In this document: positions 18,822-28,112 of the stretch, in pieces
Layout of the letters: each line of letters begins with the position of its first letter
Numbering within the stretch: position 1 is the first letter of the stretch
DNA from: an uncultured Croceitalea sp.
GTDB lineage: Bacteria > Bacteroidota > Bacteroidia > Flavobacteriales > Flavobacteriaceae
Direction: 5' to 3'
Length of the DNA stretch: 64,000 nt
Assembly: GCA_947495075.1 (NCBI GenBank)
Contig: CANLXH010000001.1
Span: forward strand, 930,001-994,000
Notes under the pieces: generated by a model
Databases searched by the model: none
What the model was told of the DNA's origin: nothing
The model's input: the letters and a program-made list of their open reading frames with translations, nothing else
Position numbers and translations under genes: made by a program

Positions 18822-19343
18822 TTATTGCGAAATACCTGGTGTATTTAAACCCATTTGAGGAATAAGACCACTAGAAAACTTTTCAAATTGATTGTTTTTA
18901 GCGAGTTCACGTACTTTAATTGGGTCAAAATTACCATTGAAATATAGGAAAGAACCCGTTGCATTATTGTTGTTGTAGATTAAAATTTCCTTAACTACAT
19001 CACGCTTTTCCCGGATGGAAACTACATTACGTTTAAGCTCATTATTCTTACGAAATACTTCTATAAATGAACCAGATGCAAAATTATTCATTTGCGTATT
19101 TAAAAATTGGGTTTGAGAATCTGTTTTGCTAGGAAACTGCATATATCTTAAATCTTTAGTATTACCTACCAGTGCTTTCATTTCTGGCGATATTTCACTT
19201 ACTAAGGATAGCATAAATTGTGGAACTCTAATTGCAGTGACTTGGTTATCATTCTTATGTGCTTCGTAAAAACTATCAATAGAGTTATAACTTCCACAAG
19301 AGATTAACAGAAATAGTGGAAGTAACAAAAGGAACTTTTTCAT
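18822..19343 (-). CDS. DUF4252 lipoprotein
   Basis: The 173-residue product has a lipoprotein signal (MKKFLLLLPLFLLISC, Cys16) followed by a compact domain that I assign to DUF4252 from its pattern: IRVPQFMLSLVSEI, the charged middle, and SFLYFNGNFDPIKVREL near the C-terminus. Such proteins are widespread in Bacteroidota and of unknown function. It would be anchored in the envelope. It is downstream of the pseudouridine synthase gene with a 30-nt gap, so it could be the last gene of the panB-led minus-strand group. Confidence 0.8.
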   Translation of the reverse strand: MKKFLLLLPLFLLISCGSYNSIDSFYEAHKNDNQVTAIRVPQFMLSLVSEISPEMKALVGNTKDLRYMQFPSKTDSQTQFLNTQMNNFASGSFIEVFRKNNELKRNVVSIREKRDVVKEILIYNNNNATGSFLYFNGNFDPIKVRELAKNNQFEKFSSGLIPQMGLNTPGISQ

Positions 19344-19373
19344 GGTATGTGTTTCTTTAAAAATATAAAAAAA

Positions 19374-20072
19374 TTAAAGACAAGCATTCCAAACTGATTC
19401 AATTGGCGGGGGAGCCAAAAACTCTATGAACTCTTTTTTAACTGGATGTTCAAAGGCTAGACTTCTAGAGTGTAAATGAATGCTTCCATCTTTATTGCTA
19501 CGAGCTGCTCCATACTTTAAATCCCCTTTAATTATAGAACCTATTGCGGAGAGTTGTGCTCTTATTTGATGGTGACGACCAGTCTTTAAATCAATTTGCA
19601 ATAAAGAATATCGTTCCAATTTTTTTATCAATTTATAGTCAAGTATGGCTTTCTTACTATTTGGCACCTCTTTTTTGTGAGCATAAGACTTATTTTGCTT
19701 TGGATTACGAACAAGCCAATGAGTTAGCGTACCCATTTTATTTTCTGGTACTTTGTTTACGACTGCCCAGTAGATTTTTTTTGTTTTCCCTTCTGAAAAT
19801 AATTTATTTAATCTTGGTAATGCTTTAGAAGTCTTTGCAAAAACTACAATACCAGAAGTGGGTCTATCTAAACGATGTACGACACCAAGAAAAACATTAC
19901 CGGATTTATTGTATTTGGTCTTTAAATAATCCTTAACTATATCGCTGAGCGGAGTATCTCCAGTTTTATCTCCTTGTACAATATCACCAGGTCTTTTATT
20001 TACAACAATTAAATGATTGTCTTCATAAAGCACTTGGAGGTTATTCGCTGAAGACTTAATTTTTGATGCCAT
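19374..20072 (-). CDS. RluA-family RNA pseudouridine synthase
   Basis: A 232-residue protein with the RluA catalytic motif HRLDRPTSG (Asp69) and the downstream LKTGRHHQIRAQ. It has no N-terminal S4 domain, so it resembles the shorter RluA/TruC-type members. It isomerises uridine to pseudouridine in RNA; the exact rRNA or tRNA target cannot be decided. It lies 10 nt after the SGNH hydrolase gene, in a run panB - SGNH hydrolase - this gene. Confidence 0.92.
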   Translation of the reverse strand: MASKIKSSANNLQVLYEDNHLIVVNKRPGDIVQGDKTGDTPLSDIVKDYLKTKYNKSGNVFLGVVHRLDRPTSGIVVFAKTSKALPRLNKLFSEGKTKKIYWAVVNKVPENKMGTLTHWLVRNPKQNKSYAHKKEVPNSKKAILDYKLIKKLERYSLLQIDLKTGRHHQIRAQLSAIGSIIKGDLKYGAARSNKDGSIHLHSRSLAFEHPVKKEFIEFLAPPPIESVWNACL

Positions 20073-20082
20073 TTATTCCTTT

Positions 20083-20715
20083 TTAGTTAAGAATAGTTGC
20101 GACAATAACTTCTGCTGCTTTTTTACTTCCTTTTAAGGAAGGATGAAAACCATCATTTCCATAAAAAGAGTAATCTCCTGTCTTATCAAAATGTACTTTC
20201 CAAACAGCACCTACGGGTGCTAAAAGCGCATCGTTTTTGGTTGCCGCTTCAATATGATTTTTAATAACATCATCAAAAGTGTAATAGTATTGTTTTGAAG
20301 GCCATACCATGAAGTAAACTAGCTTTGCATTATTGATTTCGCACAACTCCTTAATTTTAGCTCCATCGTTTAAAAGCATTTTTCTTCCTTCGGGTTGTGA
20401 AGACGGTCCTTGTTGTACAATCACAAAATCATAGGTATTCTCACTAATGAGTTTTTGTATTTCACCATCGTTCCAATGGTCTATTAAAGCATAATTTGGA
20501 TTAGCAACCGTAGTAGTTTTTAGTGTAACATTCTTACCTAAGGCTATTTTACTTACTAATTCTGGTAAATTGTTGGTGTAAGTTAAACTATTACCTATAA
20601 AAAGCACATTTAATGACTTAGGATTATAGTTATGTAGTATGTCTTTTTTGTTAGTGAGCCCTAAAGTATATTGGCTAAAACAAATTAGAAAGATGAAAAT
20701 GGTAATTTGCTTCAT
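20083..20715 (-). CDS. Secreted SGNH/GDSL hydrolase
   Basis: A 210-residue exported protein with signal peptide MKQITIFIFLICFSQYTLG. The SGNH blocks are present: block I FIGNSLTYTNN with the nucleophile Ser, block III as QQGPSSQPEGR, and block V as GFHPSLKGS with the catalytic His. The family hydrolyses esters on carbohydrates or lipids; a carbohydrate esterase is a reasonable guess but the substrate is unknown. The gene is 9 nt downstream of panB and 10 nt upstream of the pseudouridine synthase. Confidence 0.85.
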   Translation of the reverse strand: MKQITIFIFLICFSQYTLGLTNKKDILHNYNPKSLNVLFIGNSLTYTNNLPELVSKIALGKNVTLKTTTVANPNYALIDHWNDGEIQKLISENTYDFVIVQQGPSSQPEGRKMLLNDGAKIKELCEINNAKLVYFMVWPSKQYYYTFDDVIKNHIEAATKNDALLAPVGAVWKVHFDKTGDYSFYGNDGFHPSLKGSKKAAEVIVATILN

Positions 20716-20724
20716 TGAACATTG

Positions 20725-21543
20725 TTAATATTGTTCTTCTTCACTTGGGAAATCTCTACTTTTTACATCACCAACGTATCTAGAGATAGCACTGCTCATT
20801 TCTTCATAAAGATTCATATAGCGTCTTAGAAAACGTGGGTTAAACTCATGAGTCATCCCTAAAACGTCATGTACTACAAGAACTTGCCCATCTACGCCAT
20901 TTCCTGCACCAATACCAATAACCGGTATAGAAACACTCTCTGCGACTTCTTTTGCTAATTTTGCAGGAATTTTTTCAAGTACAATTCCAAAGCACCCCAA
21001 CTTCTCTAATAATTTCGCATCACTTTTTAATTTTTTAGCCTCTGCTTCTTCTTTAGCACGTACAGTGTATGTTCCAAATTTGTAAATAGATTGCGGAGTA
21101 AGTCCTAGGTGACCCATAACTGGAATCCCAGCTCCAATAATTCGTTTTACAGACTCTTTTATTTCTTCCCCACCTTCTACTTTTACAGCATGTCCACCAC
21201 TTTCTTTCATTATTCTAATTGCAGAACGTAAAGCTTCTTTAGAATCGCTCTGGTAACTTCCAAACGGAATATCTACTACAATTAAAGCTCTGTTAGCCGC
21301 TCTAACTACAGAACTAGCATGATAAATCATTTGATCTAAAGTAATAGGTAAAGTAGTTTCATGACCTGCCATTACATTACTTGCCGAATCACCAACTAAA
21401 ATAACATCTACATTAGCTGAATCAACAATTTTAGCCATAGAATAATCATAGGCTGTTAACATGGAGATTTTCTCTCCATTCTGTTTCATTTCAACCAGTG
21501 ATTTTACTGTTACTCTTTTGTATTCTTTTTTGGCTACAGACAT
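20725..21543 (-). CDS. panB: 3-methyl-2-oxobutanoate hydroxymethyltransferase
   Basis: A 272-residue enzyme of pantothenate synthesis that adds a hydroxymethyl group from methylene-THF to 2-oxoisovalerate. The sequence shows [13 protein letters not shown], the metal-site [25 protein letters not shown], the GHAVKVEGG active-site strand and GHLGLTPQS. The N-terminus has a 10-residue basic extension ([10 protein letters not shown]). It heads a minus-strand group with an SGNH hydrolase and a pseudouridine synthase. It shares the precursor 2-oxoisovalerate with the leucine operon nearby. Confidence 0.96.
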   Translation of the reverse strand: MSVAKKEYKRVTVKSLVEMKQNGEKISMLTAYDYSMAKIVDSANVDVILVGDSASNVMAGHETTLPITLDQMIYHASSVVRAANRALIVVDIPFGSYQSDSKEALRSAIRIMKESGGHAVKVEGGEEIKESVKRIIGAGIPVMGHLGLTPQSIYKFGTYTVRAKEEAEAKKLKSDAKLLEKLGCFGIVLEKIPAKLAKEVAESVSIPVIGIGAGNGVDGQVLVVHDVLGMTHEFNPRFLRRYMNLYEEMSSAISRYVGDVKSRDFPSEEEQY

Positions 21544-21614
21544 TGTATTCTAATTTGGAGGTTAAATGTAAGCAGATTTGTTTAATTTGGAATTCTAATC
21601 AAGAAATGTAAATC

Positions 21615-22079
21615 ATGAAGAAAATATTTATTTTGACATTATTTTTTGCGGGCTCATTACTTTCATATGCTCAAAAAAACGATGAAAGTTTGGTGAAACA
21701 AGTAGTTGAAACTTTTTTTGAAGGGTTTCATAAACAAGATTCAGTACTAATGAAAAGTGTCTTAGCAGATGAAGTTGTCTTACAAACAACAGGACGAAAC
21801 AAAGAAGGTAAAACGCTTTTTAAAAATGAAAAAATAGAGAAGCTAATTACATCAATCACTAGTATTCCTGACAGCGTGGCTTTTGAAGAAAAATTAACTT
21901 CTTGGTCTATACAAGTAGATAGAACTATGGCTAATGCTTGGGTAGGTTATGAGTTTTGGATAAATGGAAATTTTAGTCATTGCGGTATAAATTCTTTTCA
22001 AATGGTGAATTTTGATGGAGAATGGAAAATTATTTATTTAATTGATACTAGGGGGAGAGAAGGGTGTTTGGAAGAATAA
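21615..22079 (+). CDS. Secreted NTF2-like (SnoaL/DUF4440-type) protein
   Basis: The 154-residue product has signal peptide MKKIFILTLFFAGSLLSYAQ and an NTF2-like cone fold signature: an N-terminal helix pair (VVETFFEGFHKQDSVLMKSV), then strands ending in SFQMVNFDGEWKIIYLIDTR. Members of this fold act as enzymes or ligand carriers; nothing here fixes the function. It is divergent from panB, with 71 nt between, and isolated on its strand. Confidence 0.75.
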   Translation: MKKIFILTLFFAGSLLSYAQKNDESLVKQVVETFFEGFHKQDSVLMKSVLADEVVLQTTGRNKEGKTLFKNEKIEKLITSITSIPDSVAFEEKLTSWSIQVDRTMANAWVGYEFWINGNFSHCGINSFQMVNFDGEWKIIYLIDTRGREGCLEE

Positions 22080-22102
22080 TTAATCCCTTTTGGCTTCTAG
22101 CA

Positions 22103-22248
22103 TTATTTTTTTATGTCAAGGAATTCAATGCCATTGATTTTAATTAATTCCAGAATTGCGAAATAATAAAATTCATATTCGCTTATCTTTTCTGCATTGT
22201 CTATATGTTCAGTCCAATATAAATGAATTAATCTAAAGGATAAAACTG
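22103..22248 (-). pseudogene. Possible remnant of a coding sequence downstream of sdaA
   Basis: On the minus strand, in a frame different from sdaA, codons run open through this gap and end with TAA at 22103-22105. The peptide looks natural (LYWTEHIDNAEKISEYEF, then ILELIKINGIEFLDIKK). No ATG, GTG or TTG start lies in frame here or in the adjoining sdaA end. A C-terminal fragment left by gene decay fits best; chance is the alternative. Confidence 0.3.
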
Positions 22249-23673
22249 CTAACAGTCGCTCAAAAACACGCCAACTGCTAAACCACCTTCTGAAGTTTCT
22301 TTGTATTTACTACTCATGTCCTTAGCTGTTTCCCACATGGTATTCACTACTTTGTCTAATGGTACTTTAGCCGCTGCCGGGTCTGTATCCATCGCTAATT
22401 CAGCAGCATTTATTGCTTTTATAGCTCCCATAGAGTTACGTTCTATACATGGAATTTGGACTAAGCCACCTATGGGGTCGCATGTAAGCCCTAAATGATG
22501 TTCCATGGCAATTTCTGCAGCACATAATACCTGTTCTGGTGTTCCACCCATTAACTCTGTAAGTGCTCCAGCTGCCATTGCGGACGAAACACCTATTTCT
22601 GCTTGGCAACCACCCATAGCAGCAGATATAGTAGCTCCTTTTTTGAAGATGCTTCCAATTTCTCCAGCGACTAATAAAAAGCGTTTGATGTCATCAAAGT
22701 CACCATCGTGGTTTTCTATTACCAAGTAATACATGAGTACTGCTGGTATCACACCTGCACTACCATTGGTTGGTGCTGTAACTACACGACCAAGAGATGC
22801 GTTTACTTCATTAACTGCTAAAGCAAAGCAACTTACCCATTTTAATATTTGTCTAAATTTTACTTCTGTTTCTCTAATAGTTTTTAACCATTCTAAAGGA
22901 GTGGAATAGGGGAGTTCGCCTTTTAGTTTTTGGTGCATATCAAAAGCGCGTCTACGCACGTTTAAGCCTCCTGGTAATATTCCTTCGCTATGGCAACCTG
23001 TATACATACATTCTAGCATGGTGTTCCAGACGTGTCCTATTTTTTCATCTATTTCGTCATCGGAAAGTAAGGAGCGTTCATTCTCCAAAACAATTGCTGA
23101 GATTGATTTATTTTCTTTTTCACAATAGGCTAATAATTCTACTCCAGTTTTAATTGGAAAAGGAAAGGTTTTAAAGACTTCTTTATTTTCTTTAGAATTT
23201 ATTCGCTCTTCTTTAACTACAAAACCACCTCCGATAGAGTAATAAGTTTCAGAAATAGTACTGCCGTTTTTTAGTTGTCCATTAAACTTAATTCCGTTAG
23301 CATGGAAGGGTAAAAATTCTCGTTTAAAAATAATATCAGTATCAAAATCAAAATCTAATTCATTTTCTCCACCAAAGTTTATCTTTTTATTTTCTTTTAT
23401 TGAAGTAATAAGTTCCGGTATTTGTCGCGTAGGTATTGTAACTGGGTCGGCACCCAATAAACCAAGTGCTACTGCAGTATCTGTTGCATGCCCTTTACCT
23501 GTTAATGATAATGAACCATAAAGGATTACCTGTATTTTTTCGATAGCAGAAAAAGTATTGCTATCCTGAAGTTCTTTAATCCATCGTTCTGCTGCTCTCC
23601 ATGGTCCAAGTGTATGAGAGCTAGACGGACCTACCCCAATTTTTAGCATATCAAAAACGCTGATAGATTCCAT
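22249..23673 (-). CDS. sdaA: L-serine ammonia-lyase, iron-sulfur type, single chain
   Basis: A 474-residue L-serine dehydratase with the beta (ACT-like) part first ([20 protein letters not shown]) and the catalytic alpha part second. The three cysteines that hold the 4Fe-4S cluster are seen at 356 (GGCQAEIG), 398 (LTCDPIGG) and 409 (QIPCIERN), and the C-terminal Cys474 is in the tail position known from class II enzymes. It deaminates serine to pyruvate and ammonia. It is monocistronic as far as can be seen. Confidence 0.96.
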   Translation of the reverse strand: MESISVFDMLKIGVGPSSSHTLGPWRAAERWIKELQDSNTFSAIEKIQVILYGSLSLTGKGHATDTAVALGLLGADPVTIPTRQIPELITSIKENKKINFGGENELDFDFDTDIIFKREFLPFHANGIKFNGQLKNGSTISETYYSIGGGFVVKEERINSKENKEVFKTFPFPIKTGVELLAYCEKENKSISAIVLENERSLLSDDEIDEKIGHVWNTMLECMYTGCHSEGILPGGLNVRRRAFDMHQKLKGELPYSTPLEWLKTIRETEVKFRQILKWVSCFALAVNEVNASLGRVVTAPTNGSAGVIPAVLMYYLVIENHDGDFDDIKRFLLVAGEIGSIFKKGATISAAMGGCQAEIGVSSAMAAGALTELMGGTPEQVLCAAEIAMEHHLGLTCDPIGGLVQIPCIERNSMGAIKAINAAELAMDTDPAAAKVPLDKVVNTMWETAKDMSSKYKETSEGGLAVGVFLSDC

Positions 23674-23801
23674 TTTGTTTTGGCTAATTATGCAGTGTTA
23701 AAGGTAATCTAATTACATCGAAAAAAAATAATCATTTAGATATTAAAGCAAGTTATAAGGGATATTTTCGACCATGTGAGAGATATTATAAAAATAAGAA
23801 A

Positions 23802-24203
23802 ATGAGTACAAAAACACTTATTGAAAAAAAGAGTAACAAAAATTTTGAAGAAACATACATTACTTTAAAGAATACTCTTGAAGCAAACCCCAATTTAAAA
23901 ATACTACTAGAGCTAGACCATAGTAAAAATGCAGTATCTGTAGATTTAGAATTACTACCTACTCGTATTATACTTTTTGGGAACCCTAAATTGGGAACAG
24001 TTTTAATGAAGGACAACCAAACCGTAGGAATAGATTTACCACAAAAAATACTTTTGATGGAAAAAGATGGGATTGTAAAAATAATTTATAATAATCCTAT
24101 TTATTTAAAAGAGAGACACCAGCTAAGCAATGCTACTGCTGAGGTTTTACAAAAAGTGAGTACTGCATTGGATACTGTAACTAATATTGCTATAGGCGCC
24201 TAA
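23802..24203 (+). CDS. DUF302 protein
   Basis: The 133-residue product matches the DUF302 pattern: FEETYITLKNTLEANPNL, then FGNPKLGTVLMKDNQTVGIDLPQKIL and the closing IIYNNPIYLKERHQL. There is no signal peptide and no membrane segment. The family fold is known but the function is not established; ligand binding is the usual suggestion. It precedes dnaK by 137 nt and has its own control region between, so it is unlikely to be in the dnaK transcript. Confidence 0.83.
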   Translation: MSTKTLIEKKSNKNFEETYITLKNTLEANPNLKILLELDHSKNAVSVDLELLPTRIILFGNPKLGTVLMKDNQTVGIDLPQKILLMEKDGIVKIIYNNPIYLKERHQLSNATAEVLQKVSTALDTVTNIAIGA

Positions 24204-24249
24204 TATTTAATTTTACTTTTTTAGTTAGTCAGTTTAAAAATTGATAAAA

Positions 24250-24262
24250 TGACATCGTGTCA
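24250..24262. promoter_or_regulatory. TGACA-N3-TGTCA palindrome upstream of dnaK
   Basis: TGACATCGTGTCA is a perfect inverted repeat with 5-bp arms and 3-bp centre, located 13 nt upstream of the GG of a -24/-12 type element. A further TGTCA half (24271 region, TTGTCAT) lies between the two. This fits an operator or activator site for dnaK. The recognising protein is not identifiable here. Confidence 0.45.
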
Positions 24263-24273
24263 GTTTTCTTGTC

Positions 24274-24291
24274 ATGGCATAATCATTGACA
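24274..24291 (+). promoter_or_regulatory. Possible sigma-54-like (-24/-12) promoter of dnaK
   Basis: TGGCATAATCATTGAC has GG at 24276-24277 and G at 24288, ten nucleotides apart, as in the sigma-54 pattern GG-N10-GC, although the last base is A instead of C. It lies 52 nt before the dnaK ATG and no good TAnnTTTG -7 box was found in the spacer. This is a tentative reading. Confidence 0.35.
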
Positions 24292-24340
24292 TTTAAAAGG
24301 CGAGTGTAAAAAGTAAATATAAAAGCATAACTATATAAAC

Positions 24341-26254
24341 ATGAGTAAAATAATCGGAATAGATTTAGGGACAACCAACTCTTGCGTTTCCGTAATGGAA
24401 GGTAATGAGCCGGTTGTAATCCCAAACGCTGAAGGTAAAAGAACAACGCCATCAGTAATTGCATTTGTAGAAGGTGGTGAAATTAAAGTTGGAGATCCTG
24501 CAAAACGTCAAGCAGTTACCAATCCACATAAAACCATTTATTCTATTAAGAGATTTATGGGAAATAAATTCTCAGAATCTTCTAAAGAAGCGAATAGAGT
24601 GCCTTATAAAGTAGCTAAGGGTGATAATGATACTCCACGTGTAGACATTGATGGTCGTATGTATTCGCCACAAGAGCTATCTGCAATGATTCTTCAAAAA
24701 ATGAAGAAAACTGCGGAGGATTATTTAGGACAAGACGTTACAAGAGCTGTAATTACAGTTCCTGCATACTTTAACGATTCGCAAAGACAAGCAACAAAAG
24801 AAGCTGGTGAGATTGCTGGCCTAACCGTTGAGCGTATTATCAACGAACCAACTGCCGCATCGTTAGCATATGGTTTAGATAAAAAAGATACTGATCAAAA
24901 AATTGTAGTATTTGATTTTGGTGGTGGAACGCATGATGTTTCTATCTTAGAATTAGGTGATGGTGTTTTTGAGGTATTGTCTACCGACGGAGACACACAT
25001 TTAGGTGGTGATGATGTTGACCAGAAGATTATCGATTGGTTAGCGGAAGAGTTTAAGAACGATGAATCAATGGATTTGCGTGAAGATGCAATGGCTTTGC
25101 AAAGATTACGTGAAGCTGCTGAAAAAGCAAAAATTGAATTATCTTCTTCTGCACAGACAGAAATCAATTTACCATATGTTACTGCTACTGCGTCAGGACC
25201 TAAACACTTAGTGCGTACATTAACAAAGGCAAAGTTTGAGCAATTAATCGCGGATTTAGTAAAACGTACGATAGAACCTTGCCAAACGGCTTTAAAAGCT
25301 GCTGGACTTTCTAAAAGTGATATTGATGAAATTATCTTAGTAGGTGGTTCCACGAGAATTCCTGCTGTACAAGAAGCTGTTGAGAAGTTTTTTGGAAAAA
25401 AACCTTCTAAAGGTGTAAACCCTGATGAAGTAGTAGCTGTAGGTGCTGCAATCCAAGGTGGTGTGTTAACAGGAGATGTAAAAGATGTATTGTTATTAGA
25501 TGTTACTCCACTTTCTTTAGGTATTGAAACTATGGGTGGCGTTGCAACAAAGTTAATTGAGTCTAATACAACGATTCCTACAAAGAAATCACAAGTATTT
25601 TCTACAGCAGCGGATAATCAACCTTCAGTTGAGATTCATGTTTTACAAGGAGAACGCCCAATGGCAGCAGATAACAAAACTATTGGTAGATTTCACCTAG
25701 ATGGTATTCCACCTGCGCAAAGAGGTACACCACAGATTGAAGTTACTTTTGATATTGATGCGAATGGTATCATTAAAGTTTCTGCAACTGATAAGGCAAC
25801 AAATAAATCTCAGGATATTCGTATTGAGGCGTCATCTGGATTAACAGATGAGGAAATCCAGAAAATGAAAGCTGAAGCTGAAGCAAATGCTGAAGCTGAT
25901 AAAGCTGCAAAGGAGACTGCTGATAAGTTAAACGAAGCAGATGGAATGATTTTCCAAACAGAAAAGCAATTGACGGAGTTTGGTGATAAACTTTCAGATG
26001 ATAAGAAAAAGCCGATAGAAGAGGCTTTAGAAGAATTAAAGAAAGCTTATGAAAGTAAAGATTTGGCTGTGATTACTCCTGCTTTAGATAAGATTAATGA
26101 AGCATGGAAAGTGGCATCTGAGGAGATGTATAAGGCACAAGCTGAAGCTGCGCAAGCGGGTGGAGATTCATCTGCAAATGCAGGTGATGCAGCTGGTGGC
26201 GATGCTGCCGAAGGCGATAACGTTGAAGATGTAGACTTCGAAGAAGTGAAGTAA
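24341..26254 (+). CDS. dnaK: Hsp70 chaperone DnaK
   Basis: At 637 residues and with textbook motifs ([14 protein letters not shown] at 4-17, [26 protein letters not shown], and the substrate-domain start [19 protein letters not shown]) this is DnaK. Note GGTHDVS, where most DnaKs have GGTFDVS. The C-terminus carries the Gly/Ala-rich tail ([17 protein letters not shown]) and the EEVDFEEVK-like end ([10 protein letters not shown]). It is an ATP-dependent folding chaperone of the cytosol. dnaJ and grpE are not adjacent. Heat-shock control is expected from the upstream elements. Confidence 0.98.
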   Translation: MSKIIGIDLGTTNSCVSVMEGNEPVVIPNAEGKRTTPSVIAFVEGGEIKVGDPAKRQAVTNPHKTIYSIKRFMGNKFSESSKEANRVPYKVAKGDNDTPRVDIDGRMYSPQELSAMILQKMKKTAEDYLGQDVTRAVITVPAYFNDSQRQATKEAGEIAGLTVERIINEPTAASLAYGLDKKDTDQKIVVFDFGGGTHDVSILELGDGVFEVLSTDGDTHLGGDDVDQKIIDWLAEEFKNDESMDLREDAMALQRLREAAEKAKIELSSSAQTEINLPYVTATASGPKHLVRTLTKAKFEQLIADLVKRTIEPCQTALKAAGLSKSDIDEIILVGGSTRIPAVQEAVEKFFGKKPSKGVNPDEVVAVGAAIQGGVLTGDVKDVLLLDVTPLSLGIETMGGVATKLIESNTTIPTKKSQVFSTAADNQPSVEIHVLQGERPMAADNKTIGRFHLDGIPPAQRGTPQIEVTFDIDANGIIKVSATDKATNKSQDIRIEASSGLTDEEIQKMKAEAEANAEADKAAKETADKLNEADGMIFQTEKQLTEFGDKLSDDKKKPIEEALEELKKAYESKDLAVITPALDKINEAWKVASEEMYKAQAEAAQAGGDSSANAGDAAGGDAAEGDNVEDVDFEEVK

Positions 26255-26272
26255 GACTTCTGATAATTTAAC

Positions 26273-26293
26273 TTTGTCATGAAGAATGACAAA
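26273..26293 (+). repeat. Inverted repeat TTTGTCAT/ATGACAAA after dnaK
   Basis: Perfect 8-bp arms with a 5-nt loop (GAAGA) start 19 nt after the dnaK stop, just before a strong terminator. It uses the same TGTCA/TGACA words as the palindrome upstream of dnaK. It may be an mRNA 3' hairpin. Confidence 0.5.
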
Positions 26294-26297
26294 ATTT

Positions 26298-26330
26298 AAC
26301 CCCGATGTGTAAACATCGGGGTTTTTGTTT
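26298..26330 (+). terminator. Rho-independent terminator of dnaK
   Basis: CCCCGATGT (26300-26308) pairs perfectly with ACATCGGGG (26313-26321) around a 4-nt loop, extended by AA/TT and followed by GTTTTTGTTTT. This is a strong intrinsic terminator. Confidence 0.9.
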
Positions 26331-26356
26331 TATTTTCAGATGAAATAACTAAGCTA

Positions 26357-26902
26357 ATGAAAACTAATAATAAGCGAGAATTATTTCAGAGCCTAGGTAC
26401 TGCGACAGCTTTAATAATAAGTGTGTTAGCTCTTGTAGTGTCAATATATGAGGCAAATTTGCTAAAAGCACAACAAAAGGCAACAATTTGGCCATATTTT
26501 TCTATTAGTCAGGGCTACAACTCAGAAGGCTTTAGTATTTATGGGCTTAACAATGGAACAGGACCAGCTTTGATAAATTCTGTCGAAGTAATATTTAATG
26601 GTAAACCTGCTATTAATTATTTAGACCTTTTAGATAAAGTAACACCTGAAAATACTGTTGGATATAATCAAATAAGACAAGGTATTTTAAATAACACAGT
26701 ATTAAAAGCAGGAGAAGAGCGGCTATTGTTTTTTATAAAATGGAGTGACGAGACACGAAAAATAGTTGAAAAAATGAATGGAGAAGAAGTAACTATCACG
26801 GTTCAATATTGTTCCGTTTTAGATGATTGTTGGACTTTCAGTTATCCATCTGGTAAAAGAGTAAAAGAGAATTTCAAGGCAACGATTGAATTTGAGAATT
26901 AA
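26357..26902 (+). CDS. Unknown membrane-anchored protein
   Basis: The 181-residue product has one N-terminal membrane helix (about 13-31, TATALIISVLALVVSIYEA) after a short basic start, and then an outward or inward facing soluble domain of alternating strands with a WPYFSISQGYNSEGFSIYGL stretch. Two cysteines (QYCSVLDDCW) near 156-162 could pair if exported. I do not recognise the family. It stands alone between the dnaK terminator and a bidirectional terminator. Confidence 0.6.
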   Translation: MKTNNKRELFQSLGTATALIISVLALVVSIYEANLLKAQQKATIWPYFSISQGYNSEGFSIYGLNNGTGPALINSVEVIFNGKPAINYLDLLDKVTPENTVGYNQIRQGILNNTVLKAGEERLLFFIKWSDETRKIVEKMNGEEVTITVQYCSVLDDCWTFSYPSGKRVKENFKATIEFEN

Positions 26903-26924
26903 GGTTTGAAAATATTTAATATAA

Positions 26925-26950
26925 AAAACCCGTAACTAATTACGGGTTTT
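26925..26950. terminator. Bidirectional terminator
   Basis: AAAACCCGTAA (26925-26935) pairs with TTACGGGTTTT (26940-26950) with loop CTAA. A and T runs on both sides make it usable for the gene ending at 26902 and for the response regulator gene ending at 26967. Confidence 0.85.
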
Positions 26951-26966
26951 GTTTTTGATGTCTTTG

Positions 26967-27596
26967 CTAAGATGCCTCTAACATACGAAGCTTTTCTAGA
27001 GCGGCAGATTTTGAGTTTACATTGAGTTTAAGATAAATGTTCTGAATATGAAAATTAACGGTACTAGGAGTAACGTATAATTTATCTGCAATGCTTTTAT
27101 AGGTAGCACCTTGCCCTAAATATTCAACAATTTGATTTTCTCGTTTAGATAGCGATTCATATTTCTTTTTCTGAAACATTTCTACTACCGTACGTGCTAC
27201 ATCATGGCTTAAAGCGGCACCATTTTCTTTAACAGAATTCAGTGCTTCATGCAATCTAGATTTAGTTATAGGTTTGGTTAAATAACCATTTGCTCCTGCT
27301 TTAAACGCTTTTTTTACAACATCAAAATCATTCTGTATGCTTATTAAAATAATTTTGATAGCAATATCTTTTTTTCGGAAATACTGAATTCCTTCAATAC
27401 CTGATATTCCAAATAAAGACACCTCAGACAATACAATGTCTGGTTGATATTTACGATAATTTTGTAGTGCATCGTGCACAGACTTAAAAGTGCCTACTAA
27501 TTGATAATCATAAAAGGTTTCAAAGTAGTTTTCATACTTGTGATGCGAGTTGTAGTCACCGTCTATGACGATGACCCGTAGTGCTTCTGTTTTCAT
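26967..27596 (-). CDS. LuxR/NarL-type response regulator with Glu at the phosphoacceptor site
   Basis: The 209-residue product has a receiver domain (1-125) and a LuxR helix-turn-helix (about 146-205, LSKRENQIVEYLGQG and YKSIADKLYVTPSTVNFHI). In the receiver, acidic residues Asp12 and Asp14, Ser86 and Lys108 (LTKPI) are at the expected places. The strand before the phosphoacceptor reads DIVLSEVSLFGISG, with Glu58 where Asp normally sits. That is unusual and may make the protein phosphorylation-independent. No histidine kinase gene is nearby. It binds DNA; targets are unknown, with the PorP/PD40 pair 587 bp upstream as the nearest candidate. Confidence 0.87.
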   Translation of the reverse strand: MKTEALRVIVIDGDYNSHHKYENYFETFYDYQLVGTFKSVHDALQNYRKYQPDIVLSEVSLFGISGIEGIQYFRKKDIAIKIILISIQNDFDVVKKAFKAGANGYLTKPITKSRLHEALNSVKENGAALSHDVARTVVEMFQKKKYESLSKRENQIVEYLGQGATYKSIADKLYVTPSTVNFHIQNIYLKLNVNSKSAALEKLRMLEAS

Positions 27597-27751
27597 ACGA
27601 TATAAGATTTGGGGTTGTACTCATTATTATAGTTTTTAAAATTTAAAATAGCGATGATAGCCTATTTAATAATAGACATAATCGTTACTATGATTTAAAA
27701 CTTTATCCAATAAATTTGGAGTCAGTATAAAATCATAACTTATAGTATAGG

Positions 27752-27766
27752 ACTATCTATGATAGT
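27752..27766. promoter_or_regulatory. Palindrome ACTATC-TAT-GATAGT
   Basis: This 15-bp perfect inverted repeat (6-bp arms) lies 156 bp upstream of the response regulator start. It may be a binding site, possibly for the regulator itself, but no consensus is known to me. Confidence 0.35.
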
Positions 27767-28077
27767 TAGAAGAATCACACTTTTTTACTAAAATTATAAG
27801 ACAACTTTAGTTAGTGTAATTTTCAAAAAAGAAAAATAGAATTAATATTTAACCCTAATGGGTATTACGAGAGGTTGTTTTTCTCTACGTTTGTGTAAAA
27901 TGGAAAAGATGATTTTTTTGAAGGTGTAGTAGTAAGACTTCATATTGTAGGTTTTACGGGGTTTTAAAAGTATTTGGGTAACTTTTACAATCGCAATATA
28001 GATAATTTTTTTAAACTACAAAATAAATATGTAAGATTTATCTTTCAAAATATATTATTACGAATACCTATAAACAG

Positions 28078-28112
28078 AAAAAAGGGTTGATTACCCAATC
28101 AACCCCTTTTTA
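28078..28112 (-). terminator. Terminator of the PorP-SPOR gene
   Basis: On the plus strand AAAAGGGTTGATT and AATCAACCCCTTTTT form a hairpin with a T/A-rich flank on both sides. It lies about 70 nt past the minus-strand stop at 28184, so it ends that transcript. Confidence 0.82.

Noticed and set aside
20725-21614. Riboswitch upstream of panB
   Set aside because: The 71-nt divergent spacer is too short and shows no conserved aptamer sequence.
24895-25353. 152-codon open frame antisense to dnaK
   Set aside because: It follows from the biased codon use of dnaK; the peptide is low-complexity and has no start context.
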